Below are positions 17,650-26,544 of a stretch of DNA of 36,757 nucleotides, piece by piece (position 1 is the first letter of the stretch; the number at the start of each line of letters is the position of its first letter). The stretch is taken from NCBI GenBank assembly GCA_002709085.1, contig PAPR01000069.1, forward strand, positions 1 to 36,757. Direction: 5' to 3'. The translations under genes and the position numbers were made by a program. This DNA comes from Pseudooceanicola sp. Its GTDB lineage: Bacteria; Pseudomonadota; Alphaproteobacteria; Rhodobacterales; Rhodobacteraceae. The notes beneath the pieces are model-generated. The model was given only the letters and a program-made list of their open reading frames with translations. It was not told the origin of the DNA and made no database searches.

Positions 17650-18516
17650 TCAGACGCGGGCGAATTCGAACTTCGAATACCCCTGAAGGTAAAGAAGCGC
17701 GGTCAGATCCCCGTGGTTGATTCGGGTCTCGCATTGCTCTGCGACCGCAGGTTTCGCGTGCAGCGCCACGCCCATACCGGCACGTGCCAGCATGCCGAGA
17801 TCATTCGCCCCATCCCCGACAGCAATGATATCCTCCTCCGAGATACCCAGTTTCTGCGAAATCTCCTCCAGGGCCTGAACCTTGGCTTCCCGTCCCAAAA
17901 TCGGACGGGCGACATCCCCCGTCAGGTTGCCATCGGCGACCGACAGAGTGTTGGCCCGGTTCTCGTCAAAACCGAGGGTCGCTGCGATCTTGGCCGTAAA
18001 GGCGGTGAACCCGCCGGAGACCAGCGCGCAATACGCCCCCTGTTCCTTCATCGTCGCGATCAGCTCTGCGCCGCCCGGCATGAGCGTGATGCGCGTGTCG
18101 ATAACCTCCTGGATGACGCTCTCGGGCAGGCCCTTGAGCAAGGCGACCCTTTCGCTCAGCGCGCCGTCGAAATCCAGCTCCGCATTCATTGCGCGGGCGG
18201 TGATCTCCCGGACGCGGTCACCGACGCCGGCGACTTCGGCCAACTCGTCGATGCATTCCTGCTGGATCATCGTACTGTCCATGTCCGCCAACAGCATCTT
18301 CTTCTTGCGGTGCCCGGCGGGCTGGATGTTCAGATCCGTCTGCATCGCCTGCATGTCGCCCCAGACGTCGCGAAAGTTGTCGGGGACAAAGGGCAGCGGA
18401 AACTCTGCCGCTTCGTTTTGCGACAACGTCATGATCATCCCGCCGCCCCAGGCATCGCGCAAGGCCTCAACCGCGGCATGGTCCAATTCGTAAGCAGTCA
18501 ACGTCGCGATAAACAT
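17650..18516 (-). CDS. serB: phosphoserine phosphatase
   Basis: 288 residues. It hydrolyses O-phosphoserine to serine, the last step of serine synthesis. The start at 18516 has AGGA upstream and gives MFIATLTAYEL; longer forms run into non-coding sequence. An N-terminal ACT-like segment (about 1-65) precedes the HAD domain. Motif I is DMDSTMI (nucleophile D78, acid/base D80), motif II is LVSGGFTAF and motif III GDGANDLGML. Length and domains match bacterial SerB. It is transcribed alone on the minus strand; its promoter must lie in the 430-bp gap upstream. Confidence 0.96.
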   Translation of the reverse strand: MFIATLTAYELDHAAVEALRDAWGGGMIMTLSQNEAAEFPLPFVPDNFRDVWGDMQAMQTDLNIQPAGHRKKKMLLADMDSTMIQQECIDELAEVAGVGDRVREITARAMNAELDFDGALSERVALLKGLPESVIQEVIDTRITLMPGGAELIATMKEQGAYCALVSGGFTAFTAKIAATLGFDENRANTLSVADGNLTGDVARPILGREAKVQALEEISQKLGISEEDIIAVGDGANDLGMLARAGMGVALHAKPAVAEQCETRINHGDLTALLYLQGYSKFEFARV

Positions 18517-18812
18517 GAGGATTTCCTGTTGAATTTCGACGCCCATAAAACACGCAAGCGGCGCGAGAGCCAGCCCGTCTGATCGATTGGTATTCACCGC
18601 CCTCCCCCAAAGGGAGGATTGCCGGGGCACAGTGGGCTTTCCCGGTGAAGGAGAGGTTCCGCTGTCGCGCGTTGGCGATGCCTTGCCCTGTCGGGGTCCA
18701 GCCGATCCGCGCAATGCTTGGTGCGGTCGCTGTACCTTCCGCCGTGCAAGGATGCCGTTGACGTCTGCTCACCTGCCATGGCTGCATTTTAGCACTTTGC
18801 AAGGGGCGCCGG
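18517..18812. other. upstream region of serB
   Basis: About 300 bp without a supportable gene. The region contains a perfect 6-bp stem with 5-nt loop (CCTCCC / GGGAGG, 18601-18617) about 85-100 nt before the serB start on the minus strand. I compared it by eye with cobalamin, glycine and serC-type leader motifs and could not assign it to any. Confidence 0.4.
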
Positions 18813-18932
18813 GCCTTGGGCGGAACGCTCCACTTCGCCGGCGAAGCGTCGGGTGAAGGCGTGGCTGCCACCGTGGCCGGGGCACATCTGGCCGGGATCG
18901 CGCCGGCAGTGGCCGCGCTTGGCGACATCTGA
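18813..18932 (+). pseudogene. relic of a flavin amine-oxidase-type C-terminus
   Basis: Read on the plus strand, about 39 codons end in TGA at 18930-18932 and contain TLHFAGEAS followed by ATVAGAHLAGIAPA. This matches the C-terminal FAD-binding signature of flavin-containing amine oxidases (FAGEATS...TVHGAYLSG). The frame is open upstream only to a stop at 18759-18761, has no start, and the remaining ~450 residues of such an enzyme are absent. It is best read as the leftover of a deleted gene. Confidence 0.5.
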
Positions 18933-18946
18933 CCCGCCTGCGCCCC

Positions 18947-19819
18947 TCAGTCTTCGCGCGTCAGACGCTTGAGCAGGGAGGACGTGTCCCAACGTCCGCC
19001 GCCCATCCTCTGGACGTCCTTGTAGAACTGATCGACCAGCGCCGTGACAGGCAGGGAGGCCCCGATGTCATCGCCCGTGCGCAGGCAAATCCCAAGGTCC
19101 TTGCGCATCCAGTCCACCGCGAAACCATGATCGAACTCATCATCGAGCATCGTCCGGTAGCGATTCTGCATCTGCCATGACCCAGCCGCCCCTTGGGAGA
19201 TCACCTCGACCACCTCGGCTCCGTCGAGCCCGGCCTTCTGCGCGAAATGCAGGGCTTCGGACAGGCCCTGCACCAGGCCCGCGATGGCGACCTGGTTGCA
19301 CATCTTGGTAAGCTGGCCTGCACCGCTCTCGCCCAGACGACGGCAGATCTTGGCATAGGCATCGATCACCGGCGCGGCCTTGTCAAAGGTGGCCTGATCG
19401 CCGCCGCACATCACCGAAAGCGCGCCGTTCTCGGCGCCCGCCTGCCCGCCCGAGATCGGAGCGTCCAGATAGCCGATACCGCCTCCGGCGGCGATGGCGG
19501 CCAGTTCACGCGTGACCTTTGCCGAAACCGTCGTGTGATCCACCAGGATCGTGCTCTCCGCCATGCCGGCAAAGGCGCCGTCGGTCCCGGTGCAGACCAT
19601 GCGCAGATCATCGTCGTTGCCGACGCAGGTCATCACGAAATCGGCACCCGTCGCAGCCTCGCGTGGTGTCGACGCCGATGCCCCGCCGTGCCGTTCGACC
19701 CAGGCCTCGGCCTTGGCGGCTGTGCGGTTGTAGACGGTGACGCTGTGACCCGCGGCCTGCAGGTGCCCGGCCATCGGATAACCCATCACCCCAAGGCCCA
19801 GAAACGCGATGCTTGCCAT
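18947..19819 (-). CDS. beta-hydroxyacid dehydrogenase (3-hydroxyisobutyrate / tartronate semialdehyde reductase family)
   Basis: 290 residues starting at 19819, where GGGGGAAA provides the ribosome binding site; the open frame extends upstream without family-like sequence. NAD(P) motif GLGVMGYPMAGHL is at 8-20, the substrate-binding signature DAPISGGQAGA at 119-129, and the catalytic lysine K172 sits in GQLTKMCNQ. The C-terminal helical domain ends near residue 285. The family includes 3-hydroxyisobutyrate dehydrogenase (valine breakdown) and tartronate semialdehyde reductase (glycolate/glycerate metabolism); sequence alone does not choose between them, and no pathway partner is adjacent. The gene is divergent from the penicillin acylase gene, with 73 bp between starts. 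Confidence 0.9.
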   Translation of the reverse strand: MASIAFLGLGVMGYPMAGHLQAAGHSVTVYNRTAAKAEAWVERHGGASASTPREAATGADFVMTCVGNDDDLRMVCTGTDGAFAGMAESTILVDHTTVSAKVTRELAAIAAGGGIGYLDAPISGGQAGAENGALSVMCGGDQATFDKAAPVIDAYAKICRRLGESGAGQLTKMCNQVAIAGLVQGLSEALHFAQKAGLDGAEVVEVISQGAAGSWQMQNRYRTMLDDEFDHGFAVDWMRKDLGICLRTGDDIGASLPVTALVDQFYKDVQRMGGGRWDTSSLLKRLTRED

Positions 19820-19892
19820 GGTCTTTCCCCCTGTTGCGGCTTGTCCTATAGCTTGTGTCGAGCCGCGAAACCAAAAACAAGAGGGCAGTCGT

Positions 19893-22370
19893 ATGTTGGG
19901 CAGGGTGTTTGTGTGGCTGTTTCGGATCGCCACCGGGCTGGTGATACTGAGCGTCATCGCAATCGCGCTCGTCTATTGGTTCGCCTCACGCTCCCTGCCG
20001 GATTACGACAAGACGCTGAAGGTGCCGGGCATCGCCGCCGAGGTCGAAATCGTGCGCGACAGTGCCAATGTCCCGCATATCTTTGCCGCCAACGATCAGG
20101 ACGTGTTGTTCGGGCTGGGCTATGTGCATGCGCAGGACCGGTTGTGGCAGATGCTGACCATGCGCTGGACCGCACAGGGGCGATTGTCCGAGGTCTTTGG
20201 CGCGCGCACCCTGTCAATCGACAAGCTCTTGCGCCGCTTTGATCTTTACGGGGTGGCTCGCGACGGTGTGGAGGTGCAGGACCCCGAGACCCTGTCGAAA
20301 TTGCGCGCCTATGCCGCCGGGGTGAATGCGCGACTCGAAGAGATCAATACCTCTGCCCTGGGTCGCGGCGCGCCCGAGCTTTTCATGTTCAAGGCTGCGA
20401 TCGCCCCATGGACCCCGGCGGATTCGCTGGCCATGGGCAAGCTGATGGCCCTGCAACTGACCGGGCACATGAGCAATGAGGTGATGCGCGCGCGTACCTC
20501 TCTCGCCTTGCCAGAGCCGGAAAGACTGAACGACATCATGCCCGAGGCCCCCGGCACCGGGATCGCCGCGCTGCCGAAATACGCCGATCTCTTTAACGAT
20601 TTGCCGCGCTATGCCAAGGGCCAGGGCCTGCCCGAGCACCCCCTGTCACCGGTGCATCCGACCGCGCTGGCCGGGGCCTCCAACGCCTTTGCCGCCGCGC
20701 CGTCGCGCTCGGCGGCTGGCGGAACGCTGCTGGCCAATGATCCGCACCTGGGGTTCAGCGCGCCCACGATCTGGTACCTCGCGAGGTTGGAACTGGCGGC
20801 AGGCGGCGTGATCGGGGGCACGATTCCGGGGATGCCGCTGGTGATGAGCGGGCGCTCGGATCGGCTGGGCTGGGCGCTGACGTCCTCCTATCTCGACGAT
20901 CAGGACGTTTATATCGAACAGCTGAACCCCGAAAACACGCAGGAATATCGCACGCCGGAAGGCTTTAAGGAGTTCGAGACGCGCGGCTCCATCATCCGGG
21001 TTAAGGACGCGGATCCGGTGACCATCACCCTGCGCTGGACGGACAATGGGCCCGTGCTGTCCGGATCGGATTACGACCTCGCCACGATCACGCCGCGCGG
21101 CCATGTCGCCAGCGTCGCCTGGAACGCGCTGGAGGTTGACGATCACACCCTTGCCGCGGGTATCCGGCTGATGTCGGCCAATAACGTCGATGAGGCGATG
21201 GAGATCCTCGCCGGGTTCACCGCGCCCAGCCAGAACGTCACGCTGTCGGACCGCAACATGATCGCGATGAAGACGGTCGGCAAGATGCCTGCCCGCGACC
21301 CCGGCCATGCCACAAAGGGACGGATGCCGACGCAGGGCTGGCTGCCGGAAAACCGCTGGACCGGCTACCTGCCCTACGAGACCAACCCCGAATTTCGCGA
21401 CCCTGCGGGCGGCATCCTCGGCAATACCAACAACAAAATGGTGGATCGCGCCTTTCCCGAACATGTGAGCTACCTCTGGGGTGACACGCAGCGCGTTCAT
21501 CGCTGGCGGCGCCTGATGCAATCGCGCGAGGTGCACACGCGCGACAGTTTTATCGAGGCGCAGCTCGACACCGTTTCGTTCACCGCGCGCTCGCTGTTAC
21601 CGCTGATCGGCGCGGACCTGTGGTTCACCGGTGAGGCCGCGCCCGAAGGCACGCCCGAACGTCTGCGCCAACGCGCGCTGGAACTGCTGGCCAACTGGAA
21701 TGGCGAGATGAACGAGCATCTGCCCGAACCGCTGATCTATTCGGCCTGGCTGCGCGCCTTGCAGACCCGGTTGATCCAGGATGACCTCGGCCCCCTCGCC
21801 GAGGAATTTACCCATGTGCAGCCGGTCTTCCTCGAACGGGTATTCCGCGACATCGACGGCGCTGCCGCCTGGTGCGACATTCGCCAGTCCAGCCGGGAGG
21901 AAAGCTGTTCCGACGTCGCCAGACTGGCGCTGGATGATGCGCTGATCTGGATCGACGAGCGCTACGGTGACGCCTTGGAAAGCCTCAGGTGGGGCGACGC
22001 GCACCAGGCGACGCATGATCACCAGATCCTCGGCGAAGTACCGTTGCTGAAGCATTTCGTGAACATCCGCCAGTCGACCAGCGGCGGTGACAATACGCTG
22101 TTGCGCGGCATGACGCGGGGGACCGGACCGGATCCTTACCAGAACGTCCATGGTGCCGGATATCGCGGTGTCTATGACTTTGCCGATCCGAACTCATCGG
22201 TTTTCATCACCTCGACAGGGCAATCGGGCCACCCGCTGTCGGAACACTATGATGACCTCGCCCAGTTGTGGCGGCGCGGAGAATACGTTCCGATGTCGCT
22301 CGACCAGGAACTTGCGCGGGCCGCGAATGAGGGCGTGACGCTATTGCAACCCGTTGAACCTACGAACTAA
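19893..22370 (+). CDS. penicillin acylase family Ntn-hydrolase
   Basis: 825 residues starting at 19893 (GAGGG upstream). A single hydrophobic segment at 8-30 anchors or exports the protein to the periplasm. The family is made as a precursor cut into alpha and beta chains; the new N-terminal nucleophile is Ser263 in GASNAF, followed by the conserved LLANDPHLGFSAP. The alpha-chain signature VPHIFAANDQDVLFGLGYVHAQDRLWQM is at about residues 60-87. Typical members hydrolyse amides such as penicillins or N-acyl-homoserine lactones; this one's substrate is unknown. The aldo/keto reductase gene begins 52 bp later on the same strand. Confidence 0.92.
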   Translation: MLGRVFVWLFRIATGLVILSVIAIALVYWFASRSLPDYDKTLKVPGIAAEVEIVRDSANVPHIFAANDQDVLFGLGYVHAQDRLWQMLTMRWTAQGRLSEVFGARTLSIDKLLRRFDLYGVARDGVEVQDPETLSKLRAYAAGVNARLEEINTSALGRGAPELFMFKAAIAPWTPADSLAMGKLMALQLTGHMSNEVMRARTSLALPEPERLNDIMPEAPGTGIAALPKYADLFNDLPRYAKGQGLPEHPLSPVHPTALAGASNAFAAAPSRSAAGGTLLANDPHLGFSAPTIWYLARLELAAGGVIGGTIPGMPLVMSGRSDRLGWALTSSYLDDQDVYIEQLNPENTQEYRTPEGFKEFETRGSIIRVKDADPVTITLRWTDNGPVLSGSDYDLATITPRGHVASVAWNALEVDDHTLAAGIRLMSANNVDEAMEILAGFTAPSQNVTLSDRNMIAMKTVGKMPARDPGHATKGRMPTQGWLPENRWTGYLPYETNPEFRDPAGGILGNTNNKMVDRAFPEHVSYLWGDTQRVHRWRRLMQSREVHTRDSFIEAQLDTVSFTARSLLPLIGADLWFTGEAAPEGTPERLRQRALELLANWNGEMNEHLPEPLIYSAWLRALQTRLIQDDLGPLAEEFTHVQPVFLERVFRDIDGAAAWCDIRQSSREESCSDVARLALDDALIWIDERYGDALESLRWGDAHQATHDHQILGEVPLLKHFVNIRQSTSGGDNTLLRGMTRGTGPDPYQNVHGAGYRGVYDFADPNSSVFITSTGQSGHPLSEHYDDLAQLWRRGEYVPMSLDQELARAANEGVTLLQPVEPTN

Positions 22371-22422
22371 CATCTGAAACCGGGCCGCGCCTTCGAAGCG
22401 CCCCGCCAACCGGAGATGCCGA

Positions 22423-23373
22423 ATGAACAAAGTCAGACTGGGCCGCACGGACCTGAAAATCTCTCCCATCGTCTTCGGGTGCAACGTCTTTGGCTGGACC
22501 GTGGACGAGGCCGAGGCACATTCCCTGCTGGATCGTATGGTTGATGCCGGGATCACCACCCTCGACACGGCCGACGCCTATTCCCGATGGGTCGACGGGC
22601 ATTCAGGTGGCGAAAGCGAGACGATCATCGGCAATTGGTTGGCCGCCAACCCCGGCCGGCGCGGTCAAATCGACCTGATCACCAAGGTCGGCTTTCCGAT
22701 GCCGGATGGCGAAGGCCTTTCGGCGGCTTGGATCGAAACGGCCGTGGAGGATTCCCTGCGCAGGCTGCAAACGGATCGCATCGACCTCTACTTCTCGCAC
22801 CGCCCCGACGATGAAACACCGCATGAGGAAACCCTCGCCGCCTATGCCCGGCTCATCGAGGCCGGCAAGGTGCGGGCCATCGGCGCCTCCAACTTTGACG
22901 CGAGCCAGATGCAGGCGGCAGAGGAGGCATCCGAGGCCAGCGACACCCTGCCCCGCTACGGGGCGCAGCAACCCGAATACAACCTTTATTCCCGAGAGAA
23001 ATTTGACGGCGCGCTGGCGGATTTCTGTCTGGAGCATGATATCGGGGTGATCCCCTACTACGGCCTCGCCTCGGGGTTCCTGACCGGCAAGTATCGCCGC
23101 GAAGATGATCTGACCGGTGCGCGCGGAAAGCGCGGCGTGGGACGCTACCTCGACAAGCGGGGCTTTGCGATCCTCGATGCGATGGACCGGGTAAGCGAGG
23201 AAAGCGGTTTTGATCTGTCGGAAATCGCGCTGGCCTGGTTACGCGCAAAACCTGCGGTGACGGCGCCAATCGCCTCGGCCACGACACTGGTGCAGCTCAA
23301 CAGCCTGATCCGGGCGGCGGATGCGACATTGAGCGATGAGCATATGGCCAGGCTGGACGCTGCGGGCAGCTAG
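22423..23373 (+). CDS. aldo/keto reductase
   Basis: 316 residues, a cytoplasmic NADPH-dependent (beta/alpha)8-barrel oxidoreductase. The catalytic tetrad is visible as D48, Y53, K88 and H126 (TADAYS, ITKVG, YFSHRPDD). The family pattern for the C-terminal NADP site, TAPIASATTLVQL, is also present. GGAG lies about 9 nt before the ATG. The gene follows the penicillin acylase gene by 52 bp and may be cotranscribed with it. Its TAG stop overlaps the stop of the convergent hflX in the tetranucleotide CTAG. Substrate not predictable. Confidence 0.94.
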   Translation: MNKVRLGRTDLKISPIVFGCNVFGWTVDEAEAHSLLDRMVDAGITTLDTADAYSRWVDGHSGGESETIIGNWLAANPGRRGQIDLITKVGFPMPDGEGLSAAWIETAVEDSLRRLQTDRIDLYFSHRPDDETPHEETLAAYARLIEAGKVRAIGASNFDASQMQAAEEASEASDTLPRYGAQQPEYNLYSREKFDGALADFCLEHDIGVIPYYGLASGFLTGKYRREDDLTGARGKRGVGRYLDKRGFAILDAMDRVSEESGFDLSEIALAWLRAKPAVTAPIASATTLVQLNSLIRAADATLSDEHMARLDAAGS

Positions 23374-24644
23374 AGCCCGCGGAACCGCGCCGCCTGTTTC
23401 GCCGTCCAGCGCACGACCATCCGGTACCCCTCGTCGCCCTGCGCGTCCTCGGTCACGACGCCCTGCTCAAAGAGCCAGGCACGACGGCGCCCCTCCTCGA
23501 ACCCGAGGTTGAGAACCTCTGTCAGATGGTCTTCTTCCAGCCCGGTTTCGATGGCCTGCAAAAGGGGGTCCAGCCCCTGCCCCGTGACGGCGGAGATCGC
23601 AAAGACCTCCTCACGGTCAGCCTTGTTCAACAGGGCATTGCGCGTCTCCTCATCGAGCCGGTCGATCTTGTTCCAGACCTCCAGCACGGGGACGGAGTCC
23701 GGCAGACCGAGGTCGTTGAGGATGTCCTCGACATCGGCCTTTTGTTCCTGGGATTCGGGATGGCTGATGTCGCGGACATGCAGGATCAGGTCCGCCTCCA
23801 GCACCTCTTCCAGCGTCGCGCGAAAGGCCGCGACCAGCTGCGTCGGCAGATCGGAAATGAAGCCCACGGTGTCCGACAGGATCACCTCCGGCCCGTTGTT
23901 GGGAAGGCGCACGCGCCGCATCGTTGGGTCGAGCGTCGCGAAGAGCATGTCCTTCACAAAGACTTCGGCCCCGGTCAACCGGTTGAACAGCGTCGATTTT
24001 CCGGCGTTCGTATAGCCGACCAGCGCCACGATCGGGAACGGCACCTTGGCGCGGGCGGCGCGGTGCAGTTCACGCGTGCGCACCACGCGGTCAAGCTGGC
24101 GCCGCAGGCGGACGAGCTGTTCGTCAATGGCGCGGCGGTCAGCCTCGATCTGCGTCTCGCCGGGCCCGCCGACAAAACCCAATCCGCCCCGCTGACGTTC
24201 AAGGTGCGTCCAGGCGCGCACCAGGCGGGTGCGTTGATAGGCCAAAGCGGCCATTTCGACCTGCAAGACCCCTTCGCGGGTCCGGGCGCGGTCGGAAAAG
24301 ATTTCAAGGATCAGCCCGGTGCGATCCAGCAGCTTGACGCCCCACTTCTTTTCCAGATTGCGCTGCTGCACCGGCGTGACAGATCCGTCGACCAGCACAA
24401 GTTCAACATTTTGGTCGGAAATCTCTGCTTTGATCTCTTCTATCTTGCCAGATCCGAACAAAGTTGCCGGAACAGCCTTGCGCAGATTCACCACGCCCTG
24501 CCCCAAGACCTGAAGGTCGGGCAAGGCCAGCGCGAGCGAGACCGCTTCCTCCAGCGCGTATTCCGGCGCATGGCGGCGGTCCTCTCCGGTGAGGTCTGGA
24601 TGCAGTACCCAGGCCCGCGTCACGGGCCGGTCATGGGGAATCAA
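23370..24644 (-). CDS. hflX: ribosome-associated GTPase HflX
   Basis: 424 residues. HflX splits stalled or stressed 70S ribosomes. The N-terminal glycine-rich domain includes the family pattern [12 protein letters not shown]. The GTPase domain has G1 [10 protein letters not shown]3 [11 protein letters not shown]4 NKID and G5 ISA. The most 5' start is TTG at 24644, which overlaps the hfq stop as TTGA; an alternative GTG lies seven codons further in. No in-frame ATG exists near the N-terminus. The hfq-hflX order is the classic one. The 3' end meets the aldo/keto reductase gene head-on with overlapping stops. Confidence 0.95.
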   Translation of the reverse strand: MIPHDRPVTRAWVLHPDLTGEDRRHAPEYALEEAVSLALALPDLQVLGQGVVNLRKAVPATLFGSGKIEEIKAEISDQNVELVLVDGSVTPVQQRNLEKKWGVKLLDRTGLILEIFSDRARTREGVLQVEMAALAYQRTRLVRAWTHLERQRGGLGFVGGPGETQIEADRRAIDEQLVRLRRQLDRVVRTRELHRAARAKVPFPIVALVGYTNAGKSTLFNRLTGAEVFVKDMLFATLDPTMRRVRLPNNGPEVILSDTVGFISDLPTQLVAAFRATLEEVLEADLILHVRDISHPESQEQKADVEDILNDLGLPDSVPVLEVWNKIDRLDEETRNALLNKADREEVFAISAVTGQGLDPLLQAIETGLEEDHLTEVLNLGFEEGRRRAWLFEQGVVTEDAQGDEGYRMVVRWTAKQAARFRGL

Positions 24645-24880
24645 TTGGCGTCTTCACCTTCATAAAGGCTGATCGGCTGAGCCGGCATGATCGTGGAAAT
24701 CGCATGTTTGTAGACCAATTGCGACTGACCATCGCGGCGCAATAGCACGCAAAAGTTGTCGAACCAGGTGATCACACCCTGTAGTTTCACACCATTGATC
24801 AGGAAAATGGTGACCGGAACCTTTGTCTTGCGCACATGATTAAGAAATGCGTCCTGCAGGTTCTGTCTGTCGGAAGCCAT
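24641..24880 (-). CDS. hfq: RNA chaperone Hfq
   Basis: 79 residues, the normal alphaproteobacterial size. It forms a hexameric ring that binds small RNAs and A- or U-rich mRNA. Sm1 includes [18 protein letters not shown] and Sm2 is [10 protein letters not shown] with the key KH pair. The start at 24880 (MASDRQNLQ) has AAGG 9 nt upstream; an 18-codon extension is not family-like. It lies downstream of trkH by about 140 bp, which probably carries its own AT-rich promoter, and is coupled to hflX by the TTGA overlap. Confidence 0.97.
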   Translation of the reverse strand: MASDRQNLQDAFLNHVRKTKVPVTIFLINGVKLQGVITWFDNFCVLLRRDGQSQLVYKHAISTIMPAQPISLYEGEDAN

Positions 24881-25022
24881 AAATACAGCCTTTTTTTCTT
24901 GTTTTTCTGTCGTCACTGGACCGCGTTGCGGCATACCCTCTAGCGCGGGTGATTATGCGTTTACTATCTGGCCTTTTCCAGCCCCATTTTTGCGATTTGT
25001 TCAACAATGACGATCGCTTGCG

Positions 25023-26540
25023 TCAGTCTCTCCATAAATTTGGGTTCAATAGGGCAATAAATGCCAGCAGTTCGAGGCGGCCGAGAATCATTCCGCACGA
25101 AAACACGATTTTCGCGACGGGTCCAAGGGCTGTCAGTTCAATTGGCGTTTCCGAGGCCAGCGACAACAAGGGACCCGTGGTCGTCAGGGCCGCGACGGAC
25201 AGGACCGTGGCCTCTTCGAACCCCTGTCCAAAGAGCGTCAGCAACAGCATCAGCGCCGCCAGCGTCATTGCAAAGAGCATGAAGAAGATCCAGGCGTGAT
25301 AGGCCCCCTGCCGACCGATCCGCCGCGTGACCGGTCCCATGCCCGACACCGACGAGGGGTGCACCAGGCGCTGCATCTCGCGCAGCCCGTTGAGGTAAAG
25401 CGCAAAGACCCGCATCAGCTTGACCCCGCCCGCCGTCGTGGCAACGCCGCCGCCCATTATGGCAAGGCCCATCAATACGATACCGGGCGTGCCGAGGCCC
25501 GACCAGATTTGCGCGGTATCCCACTCGCGGCTCTCGAATCCGGTTGTGGTCAGGAAGCTCATCACCGTGAACAGCGCGCCCCAGAAGGCGCGCAGCCCCT
25601 GAAACAGGTCCTCGCCGGCGTTCACTTCGAAGGCGCCGATCCAGTGGCGCAGGAACATGAGGGTTGGCACGCCCAGCACGATCAGGACGCCCAGCCGCAG
25701 CTCAGGGTCCATGTGCAGACCGAACCGCGACACGGACGTGTCAGAGCTGAAGCTGACCCTACTGAGCGCAAATATCAGGAAGAGGAAGATCACGATCTCT
25801 CCGGCGATCCCGCCATCGGCATTCGCCAGCCCGCCCACGGGCGAGATTCCGCTGGTCGCCAGCGTCGACATCGCATGGCAGAGCGCCACCAGCGGCTCAT
25901 CGCCGTTGATCAGCAACAGCACCCAGAGCACCGCCGTCAGCAGCCCGTAAATCGGCACCAGCTGCCGCGTGCTGCGGATCACCCGGCGCAAGAGGTCCGC
26001 GCGCTGAAAACGGTCGGTCTGGGCCCCGAGGGAGCCGGGGGCAGCCGCCCATGTGACCTCGAACCCGCCGAGGTTCAGCGGTGCCAGAACCGCCGCTGCC
26101 GCCACCCAGATCATCAATCCGCCCATCCAGCCGACCATGGCGCGCCATAGCTCCAGCGCCGGGGTCAAACGGCCGGGTTCGAACATCGGCGCGCCGGTGG
26201 TGGTCAGGGCCGAGACCATCTCGACATAGGCGTTCAGGAAACTGGTCGAACCGATGCTTTCCTGCAGCGGCAGCGCCATATAGGCGGGGACCAAAACATA
26301 GCTGCCGAGCAACGAAAGCAGCCCCACGAGATCGGTGTTGCCATGGGTCACGGAACGCCTGCCGCGCGCCAGCCCGATCAGCAAACTGGCGGTCAGCCCA
26401 AGGATACCAGCGTAGAAAAAGCTGCGCGCGGTCAGGAAATCCTCCAGCACCAAGGCAACGCTCGCCGGCACCAGCATGGACAACGCCGCGACCGCGATGA
26501 TGATCAGAAACAGGGGTTGTTCATGCAGGCGCAGGCGCAT
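25023..26540 (-). CDS. trkH: potassium uptake protein TrkH
   Basis: 505 residues. TrkH is the K+-translocating inner-membrane subunit of Trk. Four pore-loop repeats each show the filter glycine: TTTGAP, ATSGIS, TTTGFE and TTTGPL. About ten further membrane helices surround them. The start at 26540 (MRLRLHEQPLFL) lies 4 nt beyond the trkA stop, so trkA-trkH are an operon; the frame extends back into trkA without family character. Uptake is gated by TrkA binding nucleotides at the cytoplasmic face. Confidence 0.96.
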   Translation of the reverse strand: MRLRLHEQPLFLIIIAVAALSMLVPASVALVLEDFLTARSFFYAGILGLTASLLIGLARGRRSVTHGNTDLVGLLSLLGSYVLVPAYMALPLQESIGSTSFLNAYVEMVSALTTTGAPMFEPGRLTPALELWRAMVGWMGGLMIWVAAAAVLAPLNLGGFEVTWAAAPGSLGAQTDRFQRADLLRRVIRSTRQLVPIYGLLTAVLWVLLLINGDEPLVALCHAMSTLATSGISPVGGLANADGGIAGEIVIFLFLIFALSRVSFSSDTSVSRFGLHMDPELRLGVLIVLGVPTLMFLRHWIGAFEVNAGEDLFQGLRAFWGALFTVMSFLTTTGFESREWDTAQIWSGLGTPGIVLMGLAIMGGGVATTAGGVKLMRVFALYLNGLREMQRLVHPSSVSGMGPVTRRIGRQGAYHAWIFFMLFAMTLAALMLLLTLFGQGFEEATVLSVAALTTTGPLLSLASETPIELTALGPVAKIVFSCGMILGRLELLAFIALLNPNLWRD

Positions 26541-26544
26541 CGGA

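Noticed and set aside
18541..18800. cobalamin or glycine riboswitch upstream of serB
   Set aside because: Individual words resembled parts of the consensus, but the conserved cores could not be placed in order.
23526..24665. 379-codon plus-strand ORF opposite hflX
   Set aside because: Antisense shadow of a conserved GTPase.
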